From NCBI GenBank assembly GCA_000328365.1, contig KB312025.1, positions 378,012-442,011 of the forward strand: DNA of 64,000 nucleotides. Direction: 5' to 3'. The position numbers and the translations under genes are program-made. The notes below the pieces were generated by a model. That model saw nothing but the letters and a program-made list of their open reading frames with translations, was not told the DNA's origin and did not search any database. Positions 48,403 through 60,561 of this stretch are shown one piece after another (position 1 is the first letter of the stretch; every line of letters begins with the position of its first letter). This stretch comes from Capitella teleta (lineage: Eukaryota > Annelida > Polychaeta > Capitellidae).

Positions 48403-49926
48403 ATGGCAACGATTGATCGAAGTTTGTTAGAAACCGACGAAGATGCGATTTATAAGCAACTCCTCCTGCAGGTGAATCTAATTGGAATGAAATGAAATGT
48501 TATTAAAAGCCCGCTTCACTATTTGTTAGGTTGACTAATTGTTAGGTTAGGTTGACTTGAGTAATACTTTTACGGAGGTTGATATTTCGAAATGATGGAC
48601 TTCAGTTGAACTTGTATTGAGTCTTGACTAAAACTTTTGGTCAAGATTCAATACAAGTTCAAGTTGCATTATAAGTCAAAGAAAGGCCGCAGGCCAGACC
48701 CAGAGCCCTGGTGGGCCGGATCCGGATATAGATATCTAATGCTTAAAACAACAGTCCGCGTAGCCAGAAGAACCTGCATGGCGTCAGTTCAATTAAAGAT
48801 ACTTTATCATAGTGAGTTATGCTTGGACAGCTTGGTATTTTCATTACAGCATTAGAGATCAAGTGACGCCAGCCATTAATACCATAGCTCATAAGTAGCG
48901 ACCGACATAACATGATTTGCGTAGCTGTGAGTGGCTTTGCATGCTCTTAGTTAAGGCTACACATGGATCACGTTCTTTTCCATTAATTTACTGTAATCTC
49001 AGTCAAGTAAATATGCAGACATTCAGCTGTTATCTATCCTGTGTTTCTTTTTGTTTGCAGGCTCAAGAGGAGGGTGGATTGGGTGCGGGTCTTCAAAACC
49101 CCAATTCAATTGCCGTCGTCCCAAAACCAGGTGATTTCAATCCATTTTAATTAACTCATTGGATAACACTTAAATGTCAGGTTTCTGTTTGAAGACAAAA
49201 AAATCAGACGGAGAAAAAATCTTCATAAACATTTGCACTGGGGAAAATGTGAGTAATCGGGCTCATAGGGGCATAACGTTGATTAAGATTTTATTACGTT
49301 TAATGTTCTCAGCTTCCAGATGCTAAAGACCTCAAAGACGAAGAATTGGTTGAACTCTTGAACTCTGAAGATCCTTCCGGATTCCGAATTCCCATGAGTC
49401 TTGGGGAGCCTCATGCTGAAGTTGACAACAGTGCGTTCAGGAAATTTTTTTTTTCTGATTATGAATATTTTTGGTCTCTGTAGGCGGAAAAGGATGCACT
49501 GCTTATGACGTGGTCATTAATCCTGAATTCTTCTCGCGAATGCAAAATCGACAGCTGCTTCAAGGCTTCTTTCTCACAGTTGTCTTGGAAGGACTTGAGT
49601 ACAAATATGAAATGGAGCTCAGTCGAGGTGTGTGTCAACCAGCAGTTGTAACTTTTGGTTTCAATGAGGATTTTTTGGTCTTTTTGTTAGAGTGGAAAAT
49701 GTTGAAGAATCGACGATTTGTTGGAACCCTACCAGAGCAGAACGTGCGAACACAATCGAAACCTTGGATTATGGACATGAGTGGGTGAGTAATCGATCAT
49801 GGTTTCATTGCTGATGATTATGCAATCAATTTAATCTCCAGCGAAGATTCTGAATCCAAGAAATCGCTCATATCTGAAATGTCACCGCAGAAAGAACCCC
49901 CAAAACCAAAGTTTGTCTTACTCTAG
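48403..49926 (+). CDS. PIH1D1: PIH1 domain protein, PIH1D1-like, 7 exons, 215 aa, C-terminus short
   Basis: PIH1D1 is the adaptor of the R2TP co-chaperone (RUVBL1/2, RPAP3, HSP90) and binds phosphorylated clients. Exons: 48403-48471, 49061-49130, 49181-49248, 49313-49430, 49484-49627, 49691-49784, 49842-49926; phases agree throughout. The PIH-N domain is complete, with PGFCLKTKKSDGEKIFINIC, GFRIPMSLGEPHAE, GCTAYDVVINPEFF and EWKMLKNRRFVG. The human protein (about 290 aa) continues into a CS-like domain. Here the frame stops at KPKFVLL just as that domain should begin. A possible last-strand remnant lies at 50161-50200, but the middle of the domain is missing. The intron after exon 1 carries a dispersed repeat. 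Confidence 0.88.
48667..48911 (+). repeat. Dispersed repeat copy A in PIH1D1 intron 1
   Basis: It matches the reverse complement of 50404-50888 with high identity at both ends (for example GATATCTAATGCTTAAAACA and AGAAGAACCTGCATGGCGTC), but lacks about 250 bp of the middle. The family was not recognised; it could be a non-autonomous DNA element or a SINE. Confidence 0.75.
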
Positions 49927-50160
49927 GAATATTTTTAGCATATTGAGCTGCTGCACATATACTTATATTGGCGAATCTTCTAAAGAACTCACAAAGAAGC
50001 ACTTCTGTCATCCATATACTTCTGTATTGGTGATAATCAATTTGGCGATTTTTTTTCAATTTGCCAAATTAAATCCATTGCCAAAATTAGCACTTTTACA
50101 GTACTTTGTAATTCTATATTTATATATTTTTAATTCACTCATTTTCTTCTGTCTTTCTCA

Positions 50161-50200
50161 GATTTTGACCCTCACTCTGCCGGTGCAGCCTGAAACATAA
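50161..50200 (+). pseudogene. Possible remnant of the PIH1D1 last exon
   Basis: After a good acceptor tract (CTTTCTCAG, ending at 50160) the frame reads ILTLTLPVQPET and stop. This resembles the final strand of the PIH1D1 CS domain (human KQLMVAMPLLPV). It does not join in frame to the preceding exon by any visible donor. The resemblance is short and could be chance. Confidence 0.35.
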
Positions 50201-50403
50201 TCCAAGCACGGAATTTCATGACATCATTGTTAATTGTACCATTCAAAGTCATTTTTATAATTAAACCTTTTGGATATATCTTTTTTTTTCTTCTCCAATT
50301 CTCATCATTGCTATACCCCAAAAAATTTTAATTTAGATTTTGCACGATGGAATTTGAAATTGAAAACTGCAAGGTCAGGGTTAGGTCATAATTTCTGTGA
50401 TTT

Positions 50404-50888
50404 GTTATGTCGGTCACTTCTTATGAGCTACAGTATTAATGGTTGACGTCACTTGATCTCTAACGCTGTAATGAAAATACCAAGCATAAAGTATCTTTAA
50501 TTGAACTGACGCCATGCAGGTTCTTCTGGCTATGCGCACTGTTGTTTTAAGCATTAGATATCTATGGGCCATGCAGACACTTCCCGCGGGTTTACAAGGC
50601 GTTGTTTGTGGAGTGCGTGTCTATGTAAAGTGAAATTGACATGCTCTCAGCCTCTCTCTTAAGCGCACTGCGGGTGTAACCAAGACTATACGGTACAACT
50701 TTAACTTGTTTGTGTTTGAGTCCACCTAGGAGTCAAGTCAGGACAGTTACTAAGTTAGGCGAGTAACTACAGTAAAACACAGTAGTAGCCTACTCACTAG
50801 TACTCAGACAGGGGTCGGCATCTGGCAGGGGATCCGGCCTGCTAGAGCTCTGGGTCTGGCCCACGGCCCTTCTTTGACTTATAATGGA
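50404..50888 (-). repeat. Dispersed repeat copy B downstream of PIH1D1
   Basis: An inverted, longer partner of copy A (about 485 versus 245 bp), placed so that the two copies flank PIH1D1 exons 2-7. Confidence 0.75.
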
Positions 50889-51746
50889 ATCCGGCACTCA
50901 AAAGCCTCACAAATTAGTTTTCAATGAAGAGTGTACCAGAAAGTGCCTTGATCGGTACTGTTATAATTTATCACTTACCCTCAGCATGAACACATGTTTC
51001 AAATTAATTGGATTATTGTAATATTAGTAACAGGTTTATCTTGTTAGATGTGATAAATTTGAGTTGGTCATTGCAGTTACTCATTTGTGGTATAAGAACA
51101 CATTGCCTGAGTCAAGGAAGCTTGATCAGCGATGATCACAGATTCACGCCTACATTTTTTTGTTTGCTCAACTGAATATTGAACGTTTTGATATGTAACT
51201 AATTCCACAAGATGTGACCAAGCCTGACTTCCTTTGTTACATAATGATGATAAAGGGTTACTGGACGTAACTCTATAATTCTAGTTTCCTAATGAGCTAA
51301 AGCCATAAAAAATCATGTTTTTCTGGAACCAAAATAGTAGACTGGGTTTCCCTGCGGGAAAGCTGCCATTCATTAACCTGTGTAACCAGAAGAACTGTCG
51401 CCTCGGAAATATTTATAATTATTTAAATCACATACAAATTGTAAGAATTAAATATCTGTGTGAAAACACAACCTGTCTTCATTTCGTGTTGTCGGGTAGG
51501 CCTATCGATCAGTATTTTCATGTATTTCGGTCAGTTTATGCATGCTTTCGCTGCTGCCTTGTCAAAGGGTTCCACGAAAAAACAATGCATGGAACTTTAA
51601 GAGGCTTAATTAATAGTTGTCCATATTGAATCTTATGTTGATGGAGTGCAAAATGCAAACTTGCTTGATGATGCACCATATTAAAGCAATACAATTAATA
51701 AAGTTCCTCTCTCACGTATACACGGAATAGATTCCTTTGGCAAATT
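50889..51746. other. Intergenic DNA between PIH1D1 and the receptor pseudogene
   Basis: AT-rich with no supported gene or known repeat. The end near 51690-51740 may hold the 3' untranslated part of the receptor gene. Confidence 0.45.
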
Positions 51747-54700
51747 TTAGAAAATCCGAGCGGGGAAAAGAATGAAGAAGCAAACGATATTGCCCAAAAG
51801 AAAAATAACGAAGAAGGATCGGTCGAGAACCTTCGCACAGATGTGCCAAATCGTCACTCGAGTGCTGGGTACGGAAGGAGACTCCTGGTGCTGCGAAGCC
51901 AAAAGCTGTATGAAAGATAACATTTGCTTCTGGACTGGATCCGTCACCACCTGCACATAATTAGTCTCGCGTCCTCAAGTTGCTTCAGCTCTTTTGGTTG
52001 CAATGGTCTGCATTCGTTGATCAAACATCGTACACGTAGTATGAAACCCAGCTTTTCAATCAGCACCTGTAAGATCGAGGAGTGCTGTTGTAACACGAAC
52101 TGGAATTAATGAGGAGGTCACCTACCTTCTTGACAAATGGCGACATTGGTTGCGAAACTTCATTTCTCATGCTGACATTGACCACCAACGATATTAGCAT
52201 TATGCACAGTGGGATCATGCCCAAGTTGACGCTGTAGTACAAACCTGGGGATTAAAACACGTTAAACGGAGATTGATATTTCACTTCGCACTCTCAGAGA
52301 TTTGGGATCTAAACTTGGCGGTGCAGTGTTTGTCAAAAGAAGAAGCAAACCACATGGGCTCCAAACAGACCCATAACTGGCGACAAAAGAAAGAAGCCTA
52401 ATTATGTAACTGCTTCTATAATCTATACGAAGCAATATTGTCCATGCCGGGGTCATAACCTGAGTGGCACAGGCTGAAGAGCCAAATGGCATAATATGGG
52501 GCGAAATTGCATCTTATCATCCCAAAAGAGCAATTTACAACGACTGTGCTTCCATTGCGTACCGAACGATTAAAACTAGCCATATTTTTTTACGCAAAAA
52601 GTATATTGAATAAAGCCTTATCGTATAAATACATTACTCTAGTTAGTATGCATATAAAGGGTGGAAAATATGACAACACAGAAATCTCTTATGCACATCT
52701 GTGGAGATACTCAACTCAAAGAATAATGACATTTTTTGAAAAATTAAAATTCCATAGGCCTAATTGAGATTATTAACTTCAAAAGTGACTTCGTGAAGGA
52801 TAGAATGACGGCATGGCTTGTTCACTCTATTGACTGCGGTCAGAGAAAAACAATTGATATTGGAAATTTTCGAACAAATGGCAATTTCTTATAAGTACGT
52901 TGGTTTACAATCGCTGTGTCACATGTCAATGTGAATACATTTATACATTTACAGTGTATACGGTGCGTACACACGCAGTGATATGTGTCCGATCTCTCAA
53001 AAGGAAAGGTGAACGAAAAAGTTGCAATAAGAGGAAGCACAATACAAGGCACCAGTAGTAGGTATAAGCTTGAAAAGTGGGTTTGCGCTTTGCTGTCAAA
53101 GAAACTTCAGCTATGGCCGCCCAGAGAAAACCAGAATAGTATTATGAAGCTTTGGATCTTCGACGCATTCTGTTTCGCTGTTGCTCACACCCCAGGTTTG
53201 AGCCTGACGAATGTTTTGTAGTGATGTGCTCAAGTCCGAAGGAGATTTGTGATAGGGCTGCAGCCTGCAGGTCAAATGTGGCGCTTTTCTCAGCGACTTG
53301 CTGAAACCACATTGAACGTGTGTGCTCTCAAAGGTGAATGCCTTGACGTCGATCACACAGCCAACGATAAACTCATGGTGTGGAGTCCAGAACATAAAGC
53401 CCGTGGATGCAGCGCTGACCATAGTGATTCTGGATTTCCTGGTGGCCACTGCACTGTAACAACAAACCATCAAAATGAGGCAATTCCACACTTCATGATT
53501 ATCTTACGTGTTAACGTCGTAGATATCTGGTGTCCAAATCTTGTCCGATGGAATGGCTATGTATCGCTGGCCACCGTACTCGCTTGAGTCCCACGCATAT
53601 ATACCTGTTAAGTTTCAAGGAACTGGATGAGGGAGGTTCTCGAAGACTTTAACAATGATGCCATAACATCACCGTAACACAGTCATATCAAGATTTACAC
53701 ATGTGTCTTGTGGCACAATAACAACAAAACACAAAAAGCGCTGAATTAATTTTCATGAACATGAAAGAGTAATTAGAAAATGAGGAGAGACATAATATAT
53801 GTAATTATAATATCACTTTTTGGTATGTTGTTTACTGTATTCCCAAGTGGCCATCTTTGCTTTGGAGGCCAGCTCCTTGGATGGCTCACACAAAAAGCAG
53901 GGTCTGTCCTCCTCATTTATCTTGGTAGAGAGTAGCTTTTCTATTGTTGTTATATGTCTAGATCACATCGTTTTTCTGTCTTGATCTTCCTGACCATGCA
54001 ACAACATCATTTGCAATTTTCAGTAGAGGCATTCGAATCAATGCGGATTATTTTCATTTTAATAAAATTAGAAAATAACGGTCAACCACAAACCTGCACA
54101 AAGTACAAAACGCTTTCGTTGATTTAGGAGTTTCGCCAGGACAAACTCGACAGCCTTGATGCAAACTCCAACGACCATCCAGCGTTAAACTTGCAATCAT
54201 ATTTCTTATTTTGGGGGATTTTATCTGGAGAACACGACGCTGGACGCTTTGAGGAGTTCATCTTGAGAATCGTTCGCTCGAAGTGAAAGGGGCCTACGCT
54301 AAGACAAAGGCTTAACGCAAAAAAGTTATCGACGCTTATTGGTTAATTTGACTTACACATTAGTCATTGGCAAAATTTGAGCATTAAATTTTGCGCTTAC
54401 ACTTAGTGGTTAATTTTGAGCAGACTTTTTTTATTAACCGATTATCGGGAGATTTTCAGAGTTTTGCGGGAGGGCTGGAGATCGTCTCGAAATGCAGGAG
54501 ACTCCCGCAAGGTGCGGGAGTCTTGACAGGTATGAATTTATTCCCACGTCATGTAAGGGTCTTTTCATGCCTAAAGGTCGACGCTGTTGGAGAAAAACTC
54601 AAGTGATTGTTACACACCGACAATCCTCAGCCAGACGCTGGTCTTCATGGTTTGCTCTTCGTCATCAAGACCCAAGGTAATGAGTCGCATACCGAAAGTG

Positions 54701-54801
54701 ACATTCACTCTCTCTCTGAGCTGTCTTGCACCGGTCGTGCTTCTGTGCCTCTTTCTTCTTATGCGCCTAGGAACATTTTGACGAGTCGGGCTTCATTGGA
54801 G
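51747..54801 (-). pseudogene. Nicotinic-type Cys-loop receptor subunit, decayed, 5' exon not found
   Basis: A pentameric ligand-gated channel subunit. Recognisable exons on the minus strand: 54801-54618 (SSNEARLVKMF, then VNVTFGMRLITLGLDDEEQT), 53604-53508 (WDSSEYGGQRYIAIPSDKIW), 53453 to about 53118 (Cys-loop to loop C), 53092-52973 (M1), 52376-52285 (M2), 52244-52126 (M3), 52066-52034 and 51950-51747 (M4 to stop). Most splice sites are sound and in phase. However, the first of these exons has an in-frame TAA and a frame change at an AGAGAGAG run. Loop C and M1 are in different frames only 25 bases apart, too short for an animal intron. The Cys-loop has 15 rather than 13 residues between cysteines, and loop C has a single Cys. 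Either the gene is dying or the assembly has indels. No signal-peptide exon was found. Confidence 0.68.
54110..54534 (-). mobile_element. Decayed hAT-like DNA transposon fragment
   Basis: From about 54534 leftwards the minus strand reads CATACCTGTCAAGACTCCCG, followed by repeated CTCCCG blocks, as in the ends of some hAT-type elements (from memory). Further on (54250-54110), pieces in different frames read MNSSKRPASCSP, KKYDCKFNAGWSLEF, IKAVEFV and PGETPKSTKAFCTLC. This is the N-terminal BED-type zinc-binding pattern of hAT transposase-like proteins. At least two frame changes occur within 120 bp. It lies in a receptor pseudogene intron. Confidence 0.45.
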
Positions 54802-57800
54802 CTGAAATAGGAATAACACGATACCACATTCAGGTAATCTCAGTTCAAAATGCAGTTAATTACTGTCAAAAACAATGTTTTGAAATGCATTTTGGAATGT
54901 AAGGGACTACCAATATGTGTACCATTAATATTATGATATTTGAAGTTCTTTTGAAAAATTTTCCGGATACGGAATTTTAATGCAGAATTTTTAGCTTTTC
55001 GTCGGATTCACTAACGTTTATAGATGCAGAAACTACTTCCATTTGTACAATGGGCCGTTTATACCGCCTGTATATCAGAATCACACAGCTGAAGAGTTGG
55101 CCAAGTTCTGTATGATTTATATCCTTCTAAAAAAAAAAAGCCCCGCCTCAAAAGGAATTTAATTTAATTTAATGAATATTTAATCTAGATGGGATTCATC
55201 TATCAAATCTATAAAAAGCATTTCAAATTGATTTAAATGTCCCTTTTTTTCCCCCGGAAATCGGACATGTCGATTCGCTTGTTACGCGATATCGAACAGA
55301 CAAGCCATAGTGAAACTGTGTCCTTCATCAGATTTCCCGGCCTTTTCTAGTATAATATAGGAAACTTTTCGAACCTGAATTCTCACAAAAATATCCCCTA
55401 CACGCCCTCAAGTCGGCCTCTTTACGACCCAGCGAGACCTGCGGATTTCTTAACGGAGAGTGTTTGAATCATGTATTTAATTCATGTATTTCATGATCTG
55501 TGTCTTTTAACTTCACTTCCTCGAAATTTGAATGTTACTTGACATGGTTTTTACACCATTAAAATCGAATTACATTATTTTTAGACCTATAGGTTTTAAG
55601 CTGGACACATCTGCTGTGCATCTCGATTGTGCTGTGTTGTGCTGTATCGTAGATATAATACGTCGGTGTAACGGATAACGTATGTGATAATGAGCATCGA
55701 GGAACCGAAGAATCAAATCCACCTTTTACATGCCAGATGTAACTCATTCAATAAATTTAAAAATTGATCCTTTAATGTAAACAATAATACTTTTTTATTT
55801 TTTATTTTTTTTATTTTTTAAACGCATTGTTAAATGTTTCGTTGTGCCTCTCTGGTATATAATAGAACTCAAAAGAAAATTGAATGTCCCTTTTAGTACT
55901 GTTTTCGCTCACTTTTTAAACTTGATGGCCGCTCAAGTGCTTCAGCAATGTTTGTTTCTATTGATATACCTTTCCTTCTATCCAGCGTTGTCTGCTTCAA
56001 CAGAACACCATGCTTCATTGCTTGGGCTGCGCACGTTTTTGATGAGCCCGTGCAGTAGCTGCGCCCCTTGGACGCCCCGGCCCCTTCGCTACCCTTGACA
56101 CAGAGACTATTTTGAATGTTTGAAGGAAGAACAAAAGCTGTGTGTAGATGAAAAAGCACATCAAAATAGTCTGTAACCAATGCAGTTTCTCTTAAACTAT
56201 GTCGTTATTGAGAACAAAATGTCTGGTCAAGAAATCTGCTGCACTCACTGACACCGATAACCGACTTGATAAATACCAATTTGAAAGTGAGTTGAAGGCG
56301 TGTGGTTTCGACAATTATTATATAGAGAAATACAGCGCGTTAGGACTTACGACGCAGCATTGTTTCGTTGTAAGTAATGATATAAGCAAGAAATGAAAGT
56401 TAAAATAGAAGGCATGTTAGTCTAGGTAAGAGGCTACTGTAAATGATTATTATTTTGGGGTACATGCACAGTTTAAAAGAAAGGAGCATTTCTGTAACAC
56501 TTAACGCAACATTGGAAATTCCTCATATACTAACTGTTAATAGGCTTATGAATCACCCTGTATAATTCCATTAAAATGAATGACCGTATTAAATAAGTTG
56601 TTGGAAATAATAAGTAAGTTGTCAGAAAACAAATTATATCACTGACTGTGGTGAAATTCAAGATCCTTCCTTAGAGATAGGAAGAGTGACTGGTGAGCAG
56701 AGTCATTGCAAATCCATTCATAGACCGAATTCTTATAAGTATGAACAAGCGTCATTCCGCCCTTCCTTTATATAGACAAGGCAGTATCTTTCAATGTCGG
56801 AAGAAATTCACATGCTAGTCGTATGAGGATTAGAATCGGATTGGATATAAACCAGATAACTGGCCTCATTACTAGATAATTTTAATTGAAAAATCATATT
56901 TCAGATTTAATGTATTCTCACGGTGGCCAATCTGCGCCAGTTCCGCCCGAAGCAACGTTAGCAAGACAAATGCATGCAATCCCTGTCATGATCACGCTCA
57001 TCAGAGACATGCTTGCTGTTGTTTGAGGTGCCGAGCGATGGCCTGGAGCCTCTTGTATCTCTCTCGGACTGTATTCAGCATGCAGGTATGGTGAGAAGAA
57101 GGGTGTTTTGTGATAACCTTATTGGGGACCTGTATTCCTCTCAGAACACTTTTAGGTCGATTTTATGAGCTTTTGTGTGTGACAGAAGACCATTTCTTTT
57201 AGCAATTTGGTCATCTATGAGTAATATTCAAGGTAAAATAGAATATGAATTCCTTTCTCAGGTAAATTAACTTGAAGCGGGGTGAGTGCGAGATTTTATT
57301 TATGAATACGAGGGCTGCTAAAAGATCTGCTCACTCTAGAGTTACTTTTATCGTCTGAAATCGAACGCGATCGAGAAGAAAGCGAAATTTTAAACCTCTC
57401 AAGTTCGATGCACCAAAGAATTATATAGCCAACAGCAAGCGTAATGCGTGACTATAATGTCAGTCAAAAGGCGTATTTATCATTTCGGGTGCATGTTCTA
57501 TCATCCGTTACTAGTTTCAAACAATCAAAAGTCTTCTTTAAGTTATCTTTACCAGTTTCCTGAACGCGTGCATCTGTCGACATTTGACAGGATATCAGCT
57601 TTTCCAATGTTTACGTTGAAAACACACATGACATGCCAATGACCTCATCTGATGCTTCTAAACATTCTACCACCACTGCCAAAAAAGATAAATGCAATGC
57701 TGACGTAATGGCTTTGTTCCGATCACACATATTTGAATACTATTTCGGTCTGTACGGGGACTAGTATTACGTGAGAATCGGGTGCATTACGTATGATTTC

Positions 57801-59150
57801 GTTAATTGGAAAGTCGCACAAGTTCGATGAGCTATCTTCTATAGAATTTATAGCATTCCTATTTTTTATTTTTTATTATTATTTTTCTTTTTCGCGCCTG
57901 AGTAGTACACATTTAGAAATGAATGGATTATATAATAATAGATGTAAATATTACTAAATAACTATTCAGAAAATATAACCGTTTCTGATGAGTGATGGGA
58001 ATAATTTCTATACACAAAGTAATATTGATGACCCGAAATTGCAAGTCTCAAACTTTGATTATAGGCATAATAATTACCTAAATTACATGCATGCATTTGT
58101 CTCCTCATCCGAGCAATCTAGCTACATATATAGAAACACGGCACTATTCTGTATATATTGTTTATCGCCACATGCAAGCATTGTGGAATTCTGTTTTAAA
58201 GTGTTATTCTAATACTAATGGTACTTTTTTCTTCTTTTTTTTTGTGTGTGTGTGTGTGTGTGTGATATCTAGATCTGATTGATTTGATAACTAATTAAGT
58301 TGATTAAAATTGAGGCCCTTATTTTATGTTATGTTGAAAATAAATTGATCCGATATATGGATAAATATACATGTAATACTATTATTGAACATTATTCCAA
58401 TATCTGTCAATTCATAATTGTAAATACTAAATACGCCATAATGTATCAGCCAAGGCCTCGCCATATCAGGATAAATCTAGGGCAGCTAAAGCAACTCGTA
58501 CTAGAACTCGCTCGAATGAGATTTCACTTGCTCCGACGACATGATTCATTACGTATTTCTCGAATTCGAGCAAACTTCCGTTACGATCTCCAACAAACTA
58601 ATTTCTCGGGCCCCTGGATGTTCAACACAACGAGCTATGATTGGTAACGTGCATGTATCCATTGTACCGGTATGTGTACGTAATGTACGTATACCTACAT
58701 ACCTAAACACAATTGTACACAGGTAATTGCGACGCCATATCATATATGACACAAGCTAGTGACTAATTTATAAACGCCTTGATTAGGCAATGCTCTTCCG
58801 CTTGTCTGCATCTATGTTTATTGCATACGAACTGTAGGATTTGTATCTCTGCATGTACGGAGACCCCCCGAAGCCCCCCAGTGCGTGTCTTGTGGTGAAA
58901 ATCAGAGCTAGAGAAAAGGGCGCGAGCAGCCCTCGGTTATGGCGTTATTGATCCGAGGATTGCAAATACAAAGACGGTCATAACTTCGTGTTTCGTTCTA
59001 CCCGAGGTGCATGTGTCGCAGGCAAAGCTCTTAATGGACACAAGGAGCGGCTTCCGTCTCTTCTCGCGGACACAAGGACAGGAGAGCGTGGTACATTAAC
59101 AATATCATCTCACGGGTAGCGATCAGCGGCGCTAATATCACAGGAGTGTA
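54802..59150. other. Gene-poor region between the receptor pseudogene and RFESD
   Basis: AT-rich with an A10 run near 55130, T-rich tracts near 55790-55820 and a TG microsatellite at 58244-58264. One 66-codon open frame (56199-56396) crosses a strong GTAAGT donor at 56371 and might contain an exon, but no partner exon or domain was recognised. No other gene is supported. Confidence 0.45.
58244..58264. repeat. TG microsatellite
   Basis: About ten TG units after a T run. Confidence 0.9.
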
Positions 59151-59246
59151 GATATTACATAATTACACAACACGGGTGCTTACAGCAAATTCCCCTGCCG
59201 CGATTCCGCGTACCCTCTCAACGAAGACGCGGGGCGCCAATCACTG
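59151..59246 (+). repeat. Inverted repeat arm 1, RFESD promoter
   Basis: TATTACATAATTACACAACA, CGGGTGCTTACAGC and GACGCGGGGCGCCAATC recur in reverse complement at 60068-60150. The arm includes a CCAAT box at about 59237 and ends about 70 bp before the RFESD ATG. Confidence 0.75.
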
Positions 59247-59318
59247 CTCCACTCGGGGTTTTTTAGCGAGCGTAGCAACGCCCCTGTCATTTGGTACCTG
59301 AGCCACTGTGCGGTGAAC

Positions 59319-60561
59319 ATGGCTGATTCGAATTGGCACAAGGTCGGAGATGTGACGTCACTCTCCAGGCGACGATGTCATCCGCTCTACGCTGAAACCA
59401 ACAAGAACGACGATCTGGTCCTGCTCTTTGCTCGGGGCCAATTTCACGCGATGGAGGCGTGGTGTTCGCATCTTGGTAGGTCTTACAGCAACTATATTAA
59501 TACGATTCCGATATACAATGGATACTGTTTTCGTATTATGCAGGTGGTCCGTTATTCAAAGGCGACATCGAAGATTTTCAAGGGAGGCCACATATCATGT
59601 GCCCGTGGCATGGATATATGTTCGATGTCGAGAAAGGGACAAACAGCATTGGCCTTCGGGTGAGTGATATTTTATACCCTTGGGAATATTGACCAGCGCA
59701 GCAGGCACCTTTGCATGTACGAGTTGATGCGCCCGAGGAGCTAGCTTAGTACTTATACCTATATAGAATGAAAGCCATATACCTGATATATTTGCATTAA
59801 GACATCCGAGATGCGCATCATTTATTAATGGAATATCATGTCGCCACAAGCGCAAGGACGAATCAACGGCGTTGTGGCTGCTATCCCTATGCCCAGTGTC
59901 TCGTAAATGAGAATTAGCCAAATCACCATTTGATGGCATCAATATTACCACTAAATCCGCTGATTAAATAATTATGAAGATGGTTTATTACGTCATAATA
60001 TATATATTTATTAGTATCAACCTGATGCACATAGAGTAATTAACTGAAGCAGTGCAAGAAAAAAAAAGCGATTGGCGCCCCGCGTCTTTGTTGAGGGGGT
60101 TCGTGGAATCACGTGCTGTAAGCACCCGTGTTGTGTAATTATGTAATACCTGCATGCCATCATTACGAGATTCAATAGAGTGTGCTTGGTCAGTTTCCTT
60201 GCATGCAATTCCGTACATGGCATAATGAACAATATAATGAACATACAAATTAAAATATGTTACCATGTTAATGTTTTGTCATGTTATATATTGCATATAC
60301 ATACTAATATCTGAAATAAATATTACATATAATATAGAACAGGGCACTATATGTAGTACAAACACCCAGGCTGCGAATACATTCTTAAGCTAACGGGCAC
60401 ACCTCACAGTAATTAAACTATACAAGTCTTAATTGATGCACTATCTAATCGGAGCATGCATCCTTTTCCGGCAGCAAGAGGTATTCCCAACCAAAGTCGA
60501 GGAGGGCCACGTGTGGGTTCAATACAAGTGTCCGCTGAAGCTGGAACCAATCGGACGATGA
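59319..60561 (+). CDS. RFESD: Rieske [2Fe-2S] domain protein, RFESD-like, 3 exons, 119 aa
   Basis: A small soluble Rieske protein presumed to carry electrons through a 2Fe-2S cluster; the physiological partner is unknown. Exons: 59319-59475, 59544-59659, 60475-60561; joins are in phase. The ATG at 59319 has good context (AACATGG); the upstream in-frame codon is GTG and was not used. Cluster ligands are present as CSHLGG (Cys-X-His, spanning exons 1/2) and CPWHGYMFD (Cys-X2-His) in exon 2. The C-terminus (VEEGHVWVQYKCPLKLEPIG) matches the last strands of the Rieske fold. It is shorter than human RFESD (about 157 aa), lacking extra N-terminal sequence, but the fold is complete. There is no targeting peptide. 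It converges on centrin-3. Confidence 0.88.
60068..60150 (-). repeat. Inverted repeat arm 2, RFESD intron 2
   Basis: The reverse complement of the promoter arm at 59151-59246 with some divergence in the middle. It is a copy of a dispersed element or a duplicated promoter fragment. Confidence 0.75.

Noticed and set aside
52262-52492. Cys-loop-like pattern (C-x13-C with FDKHC) in an alternative frame of the receptor M2 exon
   Set aside because: The M2 frame joins in phase to M1 and M3, so the other frame is coincidence.
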